From assembly GCA_014529385.2 (NCBI GenBank), contig CM043942.1:26540469-26604468 (forward strand): DNA of 64,000 nucleotides, in the 5' to 3' direction. Positions 20,381-31,540 of this stretch are shown here, piece after piece (the first letter of the stretch is position 1; each line of letters begins with the position of its first letter). This DNA comes from Adiantum capillus-veneris. Taxonomy: Eukaryota > Streptophyta > Polypodiopsida > Polypodiales > Pteridaceae. The position numbers and the translations under genes were made by a program. The notes under the pieces are model-generated. The model was not told the DNA's origin. It made no database searches and was given only the letters and a program-made list of their open reading frames with translations.

Positions 20381-23300
20381 ATGAATTTAGGATCAGGAAG
20401 ACACATTTTTAGAGACCAAAAGCTGACAGGTTATCGACGTAGCTTAGTGTCCACCGAAGAGAGTGTAACTTAGGCAAGGTTAGATCCATTAGCACCGATC
20501 ATTGAGGAGGATAGTGATACTGACACTTCATCAGACAAGTCCTTCTTCATGATGGGTAGTCAACAGCCAGGAGGTTTCTCCAATGAAGGACCAATGCTAG
20601 GAGGAAGCACCTCCCTAAATCCTTTGAACGATTCCAAGTTCACTATAATCTTCTTAGAAGGAACAAACTCGAGGGGAGCCCTAGTTTATTATGACTATCG
20701 AGGACGCAATTGTATTTGTATTGAAGAAAGACCTACTTAGAGACTAGAGATAATTCGAATCTATGATGATGGAGATAGATTCCGAGACGAAAAGGGGAAC
20801 CACTATCTGATAGTTAGTAACCCTGAGGATTACAATAGATATGGAAATAGCGTAGCAAAAGGACAAATGGTTTCAGAAACTCAAGAACCGCCTCCAAACA
20901 TTGATCGACCTGGAGCTCTTTTTATGTATGATAAGAAAACAACCAGGGTCTCAACCTATAATGAGAATGTGGGGATTTACAAGCATGAGAGCGAGGGAAT
21001 AGTCTCTTATTTTTGTTGCAAAGAACCCTACCCAAATGAATTAAGCAAGAACAAGGTTCTTTACTTATTCTCTTCTGAAATTGCTATGGGGAAGGATATT
21101 GTTTTTTTTGATAGGTACGGGCGAGAATACAAACGTATTCTCCCAGAGGAGGTAGAAAAAGCAACAGTTCCAGAAACATCAACATATGCCCCCAAAGAAG
21201 TGCCAAGAGTCACCTACACCCCTAGAAAATTGACAAATCCATTTTCAGAAAAATATGACGCGACCTCACATTCTACCCGACAACAGACGTTCAACTACCA
21301 GAACCAACCAGCAACTCAGCCATCGTTGCAGGCATGGCTTCGACAGAGTGCAACATTAGAACAAGACCAAAATTGAGATGGTTATCCAGCCGCACGAGGG
21401 CTACGGGATTTACAAGAACCACCACTCTATTCACGGTATCAAGGCGAGAGTAAGCCAAAAACTCAAGGGTCAACAGAGTCTGAAAGACCACCCATAGAAC
21501 GAGTTCAACGAGATGAAGCATCTCTTGCAAAAACCGTCAGAAATTATGGCTTAGGAGCACCATTGGGAGAGGAACCTGCCCACTACCGAAGGCCAGAGGC
21601 GGTATATAGATTGGGACGAGGAGATCCAATGATGAGATTTGTAGACCATCGTAGAATTAGACCTTCTCAAGTGCAAAAATGGGTAAACAAGAAATACAAG
21701 AGAAATAGAGATCCTAGGGATCATGTAGCAGCCTTTGTGTGTGTAATTAGAGTTGAAGAGGTGTTAGACTTCCCTACCCAATTTGCAGGGTTTGGACTGA
21801 CCCTAGAGGAGGATGTTGCTACTTGGTTTGACTCTGTGGAGCGTAGAGACTTTGAGTCTATGGAGGAGGTGTTTGACGAGTTTATTGAGGAATTCTCACA
21901 AAGGGGGATAGCTCATAATACTGTCTCACAAATCCATAAATTCAAATAGAAAGAAGGGGAATCTGTGCGAAAGGCAATCCTAAGACTAAAAAGATATGTT
22001 AACTTCTGCCATGTGGAAGAACTGCCAACTCAGTCCAGACTTATGCTTATATTCATTCAAGGACTAAGGAATGCAGATCTCCATAAGGACTTACATATGA
22101 AGAGGAGCACGACGTTAATTAAGCTAACTAAAGAGGCTCTTTACCTTGTAGACAATTGTGCGGTCTACAAAGAGGGTGAATTCAAGGATCTTGATGACGA
22201 TTCATCCTCACAACAAAGTGGAAGCAAGTTCGCTAAGACAACACCGAAAGGAGAAGTAGCTGTGAGCCAGGAGCAGCTTGTAGAGGAAGTGCTAAAAAAT
22301 ATTAACTTGTATGCCAAACCTCAGGCTAAACAGCCAAAATGGTGTGCTATTGAACAAAAATGGACAAACCATGTGACGGAGGAATGTTATTATAACAAGG
22401 GATATGTGAGAGAGAGACCTTATGCTCCTCAAGCTCAGGTAGCATCTCCTCAACTTCCACCGATGCCTAGGTATCAAGCAGGCAACCTACCAGGACTTGT
22501 AGGTGTAGAAAGACCACAACCAGTGTTAGGACAGCAACCACCCCTACCAGGATTACGACCAGTCCACATAAGATACACACCAACCGTAACTGAACCAGAA
22601 GAGAAGTCTTTGGTGCCTATGCATGCATATTACGAAGATCCCAGTGGATATGCTGCAAATCCTGTCTATTATCCACCGGAAGAACCCCCAACGCCAGAAC
22701 CATGGAGCATGATAGGAAGTGCAGGACCACCAACAGCTGCACATGCAGCACGAGAAGGAAGATATAGCTTGGATGAACGAACATTGTTGTTCATAGCCAA
22801 CGGAGGCATGGGCGGGCAGAGACATGCATACCAACAAAGAGGAGCTCAAGGAGCACCTCAACAACCTAAGGGACCATGCTACAAGTGTGGTGGAGACCAT
22901 TGGCTAAGAGACTGTCCTCATGATGAAATCATTAGAGTCAACGCATATTGCACCGAGTGTGGAATTACTCATTTGATTCCTGATTGTCCTAAGAACCCGA
23001 GCAAAGGAGTAAAAACTACCTTGAATATGCGGGAAGCAGTGCCTTCCACTGGAGGGTCAAAAAACGAGACAATAATACGTATTGAGGTAGTGACACGAGC
23101 CCAAGCTCAAAGAATGACGAATGAACCCATAATTGAAGAGCCAAAAACCGATGCCCCAAGTTCAGAAATGAAAAATCAGAGAAGCACTTGGAAAGCTAGA
23201 AAGGCACGTATGAAAGCTAAGAGAGAACGAGAGCAAACGGCTCTATTCGAGGAGTTAAAACACACCAAGGAAAGATTAGAGCGGTTAGAGGATCTAGCTA

Positions 23301-23503
23301 GTCTAAGCTCACACACTGCGGCAACCATAGCGCCCAAGGAAATAGCAAAACCCAAAAGTGCAGGATCAGGAGGATCAGTGTTGGCAGAAAAGGTAAATGA
23401 GCAGTTAGATGCACTTTTAAAAGCCTACGAAGCCAGACTCAAAAACAACCAAACCCAAGAGCAAAGATGGATGACTTATCCATATGCCAAAATAGAAAAA
23501 TAG
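20381..23503 (+). pseudogene. gag: Gypsy-1 gag, one frame with four in-frame stops
   Basis: All coding stretches here share one frame. The first ATG is at 20,381 (MNLGSGRHIFRDQK), earlier than the next ATG pair at 20,546. In-frame stops at 20,471 (TAG), 20,738 (TAG), 21,374 (TGA) and 21,947 (TAG) break it, and TAG at 23,501 ends it. The capsid-like core, VQKWVNKKYKRNRDPRDHVA to DVATWFDSVERRDFESMEEV, lies at 21,665-21,880 and resembles Retrotrans_gag. A long Pro/Gln-rich linker follows. A CCHC knuckle, CYKCGGDHWLRDC (about 22,879), is followed by a second Cys cluster, CTECGITHLIPDC (about 22,951). The C-terminal part (23,190-23,400) is a basic coiled coil. Confidence 0.85.
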
Positions 23504-23524
23504 AGGTTGAAAATGTGTTGAAAG

Positions 23525-24184
23525 ATGATTGAAACAGCTCAATCCTTGATAGAAAACCCGCTTAGTAAACCTGCAAGTTGGCACGAAGTACCAGCTCCAA
23601 CCCCTATCAAACCAACTTTAGAGAAACAAGTAGACACGACGGAGAGACTCACGAATGCCTCTGAGTCTAGGAGAGAGCTTATCATAGTGCCAAATACAAC
23701 AGATGAGACAATCGATGGGTTCCATCCTAAAACATTGGTAGAAATGGGTAAGGATTGTAACGGTCTAGATGACCTGTGGAAGCAAATCCGTGATGCCAAC
23801 GAAGCTAACAGGGTGAGTTACCACATAACTAGCACGAGAAAAGAGAAAAATGAGATCTTACCTCCTATTGAAGAATTTGAGACAAGATCACAAATGAACT
23901 TTGATATGTATTCACAAGGGGGAGAACATGGATCAATTAGTTCAGGGCACAACCAACCAGACTCGCTAAAAACTCTACCCTCTTACCTAGGAGAGTATGA
24001 AGCCAAGTCTGAGGTGAGAGAAATCCCACCTCAAAGACCTTCTTCTAACAGAGTGATAGATTCACAAGGGTTGATTGAGTTATTGTCCACCCCTGTGGCA
24101 TGCACAATCACGTTAGCCGAACTCCTGAGGTTACGACCAAACATGTGGACCACTGTAGGCAAATGCGTAGAAAAATTGGAGTAA
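23525..24184 (+). pseudogene. Gypsy-1 gag-pol linker region
   Basis: It stays in the same frame as gag; only TAG at 23,501 and TGA at 23,519 separate them. Reverting these (CAG, CGA) would make gag-pol continuous, so the family may use a single polyprotein. The translation (ETAQSLIENPLSKPASW to LRPNMWTTVGKCVEKLE) shows no named domain. A 1-nt indel in an A run at about 24,169-24,178 moves the reading to the next frame. Confidence 0.6.
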
Positions 24185-25548
24185 AAGACCCCACCTCGAA
24201 GCTTCAAGAAGGGATCAGAGAATTGGACAAGCCTCAACTAAACACTAGGCCAGTACCTTTAAACAAGGTTGGAGAATATTGCGAGGGAGAAGATGGAGAT
24301 ACCACGCTACCAGTAGAATTCCAATTAGTTTCCAAAGCTATTCTTGACAGTGGAGCAGGAGTCGCTATTGCCACCAAGGAAATCTGGAAAAAATAGGGAA
24401 AACCAGCTTTGAGACCTACCAGAATGAAATTGCAATTGGGAGATGGGTTCATGGAAAATCCTCTAGGACTTTTAGAAAAAGTAATTTTCACCTTGTGTGG
24501 AATCGAGTATGAGCATACTTTTGTAATAGTCGATTTCAACAAAAAGAACAATTACGAGATCATCTTGGGAAGACCATTCATGAGACAATTAAAGATGGTC
24601 CAGGATTGGGGCTACGACCACATATACCTCAGACATGGTGAGACTACAACCAAAATACACCTAAAAGACCATAGTTACAAGGATGTTAACCAGACACCAG
24701 TGGAAGAGTTTTATTCAGCTACATTGGCAGGGTCCGAACTCCCAGCATGGTTAGGGCAACAAAAAGAGTTATGGATGTGCAGAGCTTCACATTGTGGGAG
24801 TTTAAAAAGAGAGGAATGCGTCTTAAAAAGAGCTATTGAGGACAAGGATTATATTCCAGAACCTTTTCCTGAAGATGCCCTAGAACCTCTGGAATGGGAA
24901 CACATACTAGCTACATTGGATGTCTGTACCATTACAGATAGCCCAACGACAAAATTTTGCGATAAGGACAGCTATGATGTGTTACCCTATTACATGGTAA
25001 GCCTTATACCAGCAGGAGATGAGATTGTAGAACCACCAGAACAAGAAGAGTTTTATAACTCCTCTGAGCATCTGGAGATAAATAACGATGCAAATAACGA
25101 GTGTTCAGACACCTCAAGCGAGCGTGGGGAGAAAACAGCGAATATCAAGTTCTATGATTTTGCCAATCAGCACCCTAGATGCCAGGAACGCTATAGGAAA
25201 AAACGAGCAAAAAACAAAATGAGAGAGAACCTTATGCCCAGGCTAAAAGATAAAACTCACTATCTAATGCTTGTCAAAGTAGAGGATTGTGTAAAAGACC
25301 AAATATCAGGCAGATTCTCAAAAGTTCGAAGGGAACGAACGCAAGAAAAAATAAAACTAGTACAAAAAACCAAAGTAGAAACAAAATCAAAAAAATCTCA
25401 ACAATCAAAACACGAAAAAACAAAAGACCCAGAGTGGACCGAATTGGAGCGTAAAAAGAAATACCAAGAACTAAAACGGTCATTACGAGAGGTATGGACT
25501 ACTGAGGGAGAAGTGATGGTAAGGAGGAGTCAGAAAAAGAAAACATGA
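24185..25548 (+). pseudogene. pol: Gypsy-1 aspartic protease and linker
   Basis: The retropepsin motif AILDSGAGVAIATKEIW lies at about 24,340-24,390. The flap and C-terminal motif IILGRPFM follows at about 24,560. Dimers of this enzyme cut the polyprotein in the particle. TAG at 24,394 interrupts the domain. The rest is a charged linker with EPFPEDALEPLEWEHILATLD (24,861-24,922), shared with Gypsy-2, and a Lys-rich stretch. A 1-nt indel at about 25,530 shifts the frame into the RT segment. Confidence 0.75.
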
Positions 25549-27180
25549 ATGTACCAGCCCACTATCGAAAATTCACCATCCAGGATAGAAAAATCATAAT
25601 GACACCACCAGTCAAAGAAAGAACAAACCAGGAATCTTATGACGGGCCAGAAAATGCAAAACGGATAGACCTCGCTGAACCAGGTGAAAAGCCTCAACCG
25701 GTCTATATCGCAACTGATTTAGAGCGTGAAGAAGAGGAACAGTTAACACAACTTCTCAAGAAGTATAAAGATGTGTTTGCATGGTCCTACAAAGACCTCA
25801 AAGGAGTTGATCCATCGATATGCCAACATACAATTCCATTGAAATAGGATGCCAAACCTAGCAAACAGTGTCCTTACACATATAATGACACATTTGCTAA
25901 ATGAATCAAAGAGGGAATTGACAAGCTGATGAATGCTGAATTCATCTACAAAATCGAACATACAGATTGGGTGTCACCCATTGTGGTTGTCCCCAAAAAG
26001 AACGAAAAACTACGAGTGTGTGTAATCCTCAAAAAGGTAAATGCATCCACCATAAGGGATAATTATCCCTTGCCGATCACAGAACATGTACTTGAGAGGG
26101 TGGCTGGGAAACGGGCTTATTCCTTTCTAGAAGGATTTTCAGGGTATAATCAACTGACAATTGCAATAGAGGATCAACACAAAACAGCGTTTGCCACAGA
26201 ATGGAGAATATATGCGTATAGAGTTATGCCTTTTGGCTTAACCAATGCACCAGCTACCTTTCAGAGGTTAATGACGCATGCGTTCAAAGAATACCTGAGA
26301 ATCTTCTTACAAATATATATGGATGATCTTTGTGTACACTCTCTTCTACGAGAGGAACATATTGACCATTTACAGAAGGTATGAGAAGTGCAGAACATAT
26401 CGAATCTGTCTCAACCCGGAAAAGTGCATTTTTATGGTTAGGCAAGGCCGCATCTTAGGACATATTGTCTCAAGAAATGGCATAATCACTGACCTATACA
26501 AAATCAAAGTCATAGTAGACTTGCCCAGGCCTACTAATGCGAAACAAGTGCAATCCTTCATAGGACACTGCAGATATTATCGAAGATTCATATATATGTA
26601 TGCAGTCATTGCACAACGTCTGTATCGTTTGTTAGTCAATTTTGAATGGACTGAGGAGTGTGAAACTTCATTCCAAAAGCTTAAGGAAAACCTTGTATCA
26701 GCACATGTACTTAAAGCACCAGATTGGAAAAAGATATTCCATGTTCACATTGATGCTTCTGCATATGCAATTGGGAGTATTCTGGCTCAGCCTAGAGACA
26801 GAACAATGGATTTCCCAGTTTGTTATGCAAGCCGACAGTTAAATACTGCAGAGAAGAACTACACAACCACTGAAAGAGAGGGGTTAGGGATGATTTATGC
26901 TGTGAAGAAATTTCGGCATTATTTGCTCGCAAACAAATGTGTGTTCTTCACAGATCATCAAGCTCGTTTGTATCTGGTAAATAAACCATGCAATACTGGG
27001 AGGATTGTGCGTTGGTTATTATATTTCTAGAGTTTGACTTCACAGTGGTGGTCAAAAAGGGTAAAACTTATCTACAGGCTAATCATTTTTCAAGGCTGCA
27101 AAACAGAGAAGCTCTTGAAGGAGTAGATGATGACATACCTGATGCTTATCTTTTCAATATTGAAATGATACCCAAATAGT
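25545..27180 (+). pseudogene. pol: Gypsy-1 reverse transcriptase and RNase H
   Basis: The RT begins after VPAHYRKFTIQDRKII and includes WVSPIVVVPKKNEKLRVCV, YPLPITEHVLERVAGK and VMPFGLTNAPATFQRLM. The catalytic box is IYMDDLCVHS (about 26,310-26,340). RNase H has FHVHIDASAYAIGSILAQ, CYASRQLNTAEKNY and TTEREGLGMIYAVKKFRHYL. Stops lie at 25,845 (TAG), 25,902 (TGA) and 27,177 (TAG). Between about 26,380 and 27,000 the reading is in another frame, so two compensating indels flank that stretch. Gypsy-2 encodes the same segment. Confidence 0.9.
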
Positions 27181-28840
27181 CTCACGAAATTGTTAGCATT
27201 CTTTCCTTTGGAGGTAGATTTGATAACAAGGAAGACAGATCCAAACAACAAACAATTCGACAAACAAAAAACTTCCAGTTGATTGCAGGACGACTGTATC
27301 ATTTAGGCTCGGACCAAATTTTACGATTATGTATAAATCCGGAGGAATTCGAATGTTATCTTGAAGAAGCACACGTCCAGGATTGTGCATTTCATTGTTC
27401 GACAATGAAAACACACCAGAGACTGAAACAATTAGGGGTTTATTGACCAACTATGTATGCTGACACACATGCTTATGTTAACAATTGTACTATATGTAGT
27501 GCCAAACGACCAGTGGATCACGCGACATTGTTTCAGGTAAACATTGCACCTGCATGGAGTCAATATATCATTGATTTCTTAACCACAAAGACATTTTCTG
27601 AAAACATAACAAAAGCACGGAAAAGGGCTATAGAGCTGGAGGCTCGCGACTTTAATTTAATTGGGAATCAACTCTATAAGCGAGGAAAGGACAATCAACT
27701 TAGAATCTGTGCAAGTGAAAGTGAATACCTGCTGATTCTAGAACATGCACATGGACGAATAAGTGGAGGCCATTTTTCAGGCGATAAGACGATAAAAATT
27801 GTCTTAACCGCAGGAATATGGTGGCCTACATTGCATATGGATACTGAGGAGTTTGTAAAGCGTTATGACGCATGTCAGTGCACCAAAGTACCGATAAAGA
27901 GAGATGAGATGCCACTATCACCAATGATGGGAGCAAGGGCATTTGCAAAATGGGGCATTGATTTTGCAGGGCCTATTTCACCCCCTGCATATCGCACCCA
28001 TACCCAATATATCATTGTGGCTACGGACTATCTCACAAAATGGACGGAAGCCAAGGCAAAACAAAAAGCAGACGCATGAACCACTGCACAATTTTTGTAT
28101 GAGAATGTCTTTGTACGATATGAATTACCAATAGAAATTGTCAGTGATCGAGAAACACATTTTCTTAATGAAGTCATTGAATATCTGCTAGAGGAATTCA
28201 TGGTCATACATAGAAAATCTTCTCCATATCATCATCCACAGGCAAATGGACAAGCTGAGGCCACGAATAAAACACTGTGCACTGTTCTGACTAAAATTGT
28301 ATCAGAATCAAGGACAGATTGGGATCAGCAGTTACACTCAACACTATGGGCATACAGGGTATCTTACAAAACATCCATAGGAACAACACCGTACAACATG
28401 GTGTTTGGCCTAAATGCTATATTATCCATAGAGTTCTTAATTCCAACTCTACGAGTAGCGAAACACTTAGAATGGACAGGGCACGAGCTCTCTTCAAGAA
28501 TAGATGATCTTGAAAAGCTAGATGAACTACGATTGAGAGTTGTAGCTTCGATCTATGCTAAAAAGAGACAACAAAAAGAGTTTTTTGACAAGCATGTGTG
28601 CGCACGAAAGAGTTCAAAACAGGTGATTATGTACTTGTTTATACCTTGAAGCAACATGCCAAGAAACTTAAAAAGTGAGGGATGGGACCCTTTGTGATTA
28701 GTGACTTATCACAAAGTGGAGCTGTCAAGCTTGCGACATTAGCAGGTGAAGAAATGCCAAATTCGATTAGTGGGTGTCGATTAAAAAAATATCATTTACC
28801 ACTAACACAGGATATGCTTCAACAAATCCATCAAGAAAAA
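27181..28840 (+). pseudogene. pol: Gypsy-1 integrase with two H2C2 modules
   Basis: From 27,181 to about 28,612 all coding lies in one frame, with stops at 27,444 (TGA, in YWPTM) and 28,077 (TGA). The first zinc module spans about 27,270-27,500 (LRLCINPEEFECYLEEAHV ... NNCTICSA). The second spans about 27,660-27,890 (LRICASESEYLLILEHAHG ... RYDACQCTK). The catalytic core has WGIDFAGPISPP, IVATDYLTKW, IVSDRETHF and HPQANGQAEATNKTL, so D, D and E are present. The C-terminal part continues after a frameshift at about 28,612 (VYTLKQHAKKLKK, TGA at 28,678, GMGPF ... LATLAGEE). Integrase inserts the cDNA; this copy is dead. Confidence 0.88.
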
Positions 28841-28955
28841 CAATGAATGAAGGAGAAACACAGGGTACGAGAAGATACCCAGGCAGAAGCAAAAGAACGC
28901 AAAAGCAAAAAGAAGGCTTCTACGACAACAACAACAACAACAATGTGGATCACCA

Positions 28956-29576
28956 TTGCGAATAAATGCTATTCGACTAACGAATTTTGATGAAGACACA
29001 GTGGAGCCAATAATTCCAATCAAAGTGGGTAGCAATCAAGTTGAATCGACGACATTGCTTGATTCTGGAGCTCAAGCAAATCTAATCTCTTACAAATTAT
29101 ACAAACAGCTCAAGCCCAAAGGTCAACTATATCCTACTCCACAAGTGCTGGAAAGTAGTACATCACATTCGTTGACAACATTGGGCTGGATTATATTGCA
29201 TGTCCAAGTACATCAATATATTTACCCACACAAGTTTTATGTGGTTGAGGATGAAAGCACACAACACCCCATGTTGTTGGGACAACCTTGGCAAAAAGAG
29301 TATAATGTGCAGATAGATTGGAATGTGGATGTAGTCAAAATTCAGCACGCACAAGAACAACAGGTGATAGCCTTTCCTCAGCAACCCCAGAAGAACCAGA
29401 TGGCAGCAACACAATCACTAGAGAAAGAACCAAAAGGATGGGTGCTACTAAAAAACAAGACGATACCCATGGCGAATAAACAAGGAATTGTCAACCATGT
29501 TCACTACAAACAAGTATGGGTGCGGAAGGATAGAGGTGACATGGCAGACAAACCACAATACAATAGAAGAAGTTGA
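28956..29576 (+). CDS. Extra retropepsin-like ORF downstream of integrase
   Basis: About 200 codons are open without an internal stop until TGA at 29,574. There is no ATG; the frame extends upstream through a (CAA)n Gln run and begins sensibly at about LRINAIRLTNF. The motif TTLLDSGAQANLISYKLYKQL (about 29,050-29,110) and the later HPMLLGQPWQ (about 29,268-29,295) have the spacing of an aspartic protease fold. It is distinct from the protease at 24.3 kb and lies after integrase, where most plant Gypsy elements have no second protease. The frame opens about 100 bp after the integrase C-terminus. It may be a substrate-binding relic, a second enzyme or a captured domain. Confidence 0.55.
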   Translation: MRINAIRLTNFDEDTVEPIIPIKVGSNQVESTTLLDSGAQANLISYKLYKQLKPKGQLYPTPQVLESSTSHSLTTLGWIILHVQVHQYIYPHKFYVVEDESTQHPMLLGQPWQKEYNVQIDWNVDVVKIQHAQEQQVIAFPQQPQKNQMAATQSLEKEPKGWVLLKNKTIPMANKQGIVNHVHYKQVWVRKDRGDMADKPQYNRRS

Positions 29577-29858
29577 CAGAAGCAGACAGTTCAACCAAAA
29601 ACTAAGGGAATAAAAGAGATATGGATCCCAAAGAAAATGCTCAGCAATAACTTAAATGCGACTCGCATTTGGATCCCTAAACCAAAGCAACCGGAACTCC
29701 CTTCAGTACAAGCAACATCGGAAGGCAGACACACACTACATATGAAACCGGCAAACCGATCTATGTGGGTGCCCATCAGCAGCAAAACAATGACAACCGC
29801 AGAAGTAGCAATAAACCTACAAAAACCTGCAAAACAAAGCTACAAATGGAAAGCATAA
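29577..29858 (+). CDS. Continuation of the 3' ORF with W-x-P repeats
   Basis: After TGA (29,574) the same frame continues for about 90 codons to TAA at 29,856. It contains KEIWIPKKM, TRIWIPKPKQ and SMWVPISSK, and the preceding segment has QVWVRKD. So a W-[IV]-[PR]-[KI] motif recurs about every 15-40 residues. No domain is recognised. The basic composition suggests nucleic-acid binding or protein docking, but this is a guess. Confidence 0.4.
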   Translation, partial: QKQTVQPKTKGIKEIWIPKKMLSNNLNATRIWIPKPKQPELPSVQATSEGRHTLHMKPANRSMWVPISSKTMTTAEVAINLQKPAKQSYKWKA

Positions 29859-31300
29859 GAGACAAAGACTATGGCCAATTCCACCACGACAATTCTCTCC
29901 AAGGAGACAACCATGGCCCGTATCGACAGTAGCGGCAAACCAAGCGACTTTTGCAAGAAAGACGATCAAACAGAGAGCGGTAAAGTTACAACTTTTACTT
30001 GAAAAAAAAATCCGCCAACCAAATCAACAACAAACAGGAAACCTCGACGGCGAAATCCCATAAGCATCTTGCTTATACCCTCCTCTTGCACAGCATTAAT
30101 TTTTCCATGCATTGACCAAGTATGCATTATATAGGGGCACATTACACGGCCAAGAATTAGCACAATTTTTAACCCATGCACGGCACATACACCGAGGCGA
30201 TACCTTGTCATCCGGGAGGACTCTGTCTAGGAGGGGGGGAGGCATTCTCATATGCGGACCCAATGGAAAAAAGAGCAAAAAAGGCCATATTTTTCGACTA
30301 TTTTAAAAGGTTGTCGTTTGATTGCGAAAATTTTTGGACTAACCCAAGTACATATGCCCTTATACAGCATGAATCTACAAGTATATGGGGCCAAACGCCA
30401 AATCAAGCCCCTAGGTGTGTGTATATAAGTAAAAATAGCCATTTTTAGGGTAAAATATTGGTAAAACGGAGAAATTCGGCCATAAAAATTGCATGTGAGT
30501 GTATATAGTGTTTTGCAGTGTTTTTTTGAGTTATTATGGTTTTCTGGGTTTGATTTGCTATTTTCTTTTTAATTTTACTAATTATCGGCAAAAAAACTTC
30601 AAAAATACAAAAAGTAAGTGAAATACAGTCGTAATGAAAAACAAAAAATATGGGCATGATCAATGACTATAGGACAACCTATGGTACAATGGGGGTGCAA
30701 TTATGTGAATGGAGCAGAAAGCAAAATGGACCGAAACGTCAAATTTCTCGAAAACTGGGCAAATGGAGTCCAAATCAAGAAATTTTTGAGCCTAAACCGC
30801 ATCTCGCAAAAAGTTGGGAGCACGTGTCAAATTTCATGGAAAGTGGTTTGGGGACCCCCATTATAAGATATTTCTCACTTCATTTTAAGCTCATTTCTAC
30901 TATTGCCTTTTGAGAGAGAGCTCTTGCCACCTAGAGCGATCGGGACTTCCAGTAGCTTCTACAACGCGCACGACCACCCGACAGGCTCCAGACATGAGAG
31001 GTAGGCTCACCACCTTGAGCTTTTCATGCATTTTGTTGTTTTGTCGCGAAAACTAGCGTAGGGATCACACGGAAAGCGAGCAGTAGAGACCTACAAATAG
31101 AAGTGGGTAATATTGAAACTCTTTAAGATGTTTGGCTAGATTCCTTTCTTTTGGTAGGTACTTGCTGGTTTGATACTGATAAGAAATGTTATGCTTGGCT
31201 TGGTCTCATTTTGGCTTTTCATATTAATGATTCCATTATTGGAATAACTTATGAAAGTAAGCATGTCTAGAACATGAAAAATATACTAGGAAATGAATAT
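29859..31300. other. Non-coding 3' region of Gypsy-1 and unassigned flank
   Basis: No credible gene. A purine tract at about 30,229-30,242 could be the polypurine tract. At 30,860-30,960 there is TATAAG-like sequence followed by a GAGAGAGAG run and a CTCTTGCCACC stretch, like an LTR promoter and R region, but it does not match the presumed 5' LTR. Confidence 0.35.
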
Positions 31301-31315
31301 TTGTCAAGACGCTTA

Positions 31316-31343
31316 CATCAAAAGGGGTAATGGTCTTTTGATG
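31316..31343 (+). repeat. Tail hairpin C1
   Basis: Perfect 9-bp arms CATCAAAAG and CTTTTGATG enclose the loop GGGTAATGGT. Confidence 0.7.
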
Positions 31344-31441
31344 CCCTTATAATGGGTTTATGATTCTAAAAGTTACATCCTATCTTGAATATGTCACATT
31401 TTAAAAAAAAATGAAATGTTAAAGGGATCTTTTGACACTTG

Positions 31442-31469
31442 GATTAGAAGGGGTGGTGGCCTTCTAATC
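31442..31469 (+). repeat. Tail hairpin C2
   Basis: Perfect 10-bp arms GATTAGAAGG and CCTTCTAATC enclose the loop GGTGGTGG. Confidence 0.7.
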
Positions 31470-31512
31470 ACAATGAATACACTTTAAAATTATGGAGATT
31501 TTTCAACACATG

Positions 31513-31540
31513 GATCAAAAGGGGTGGTGGACTTCTGATC
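31513..31540 (+). repeat. Tail hairpin C3
   Basis: Arms GATCAAAAG and CTTCTGATC (one mismatch) enclose the same GGGTGGTGG-type loop. Confidence 0.65.

Larger units (their letters stand above)
18571..30250 (+). mobile_element. Gypsy-1: large Ty3/gypsy retrotransposon, decayed
   Basis: The order is presumed 5' LTR, long leader with palindromes, gag, protease, RT, RNase H, integrase, then an extra 3' ORF. RT before integrase is diagnostic for Ty3/gypsy. Integrase has the H2C2 module twice. A purine tract AGGAGGGGGGGAGG at about 30,229-30,242 may be the polypurine tract, which sets the end used here. I could not find a 3' LTR matching 18,571-18,960 after it. The start is supported because the copy B2-like sequence breaks exactly at TGTTAACC. 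Confidence 0.75.

Noticed and set aside
20381-28840. Endogenous pararetrovirus instead of Gypsy
   Set aside because: Integrase with D, D, E and H2C2 modules is present, and no movement protein or coat signature is seen, so Ty3/gypsy is the right class.
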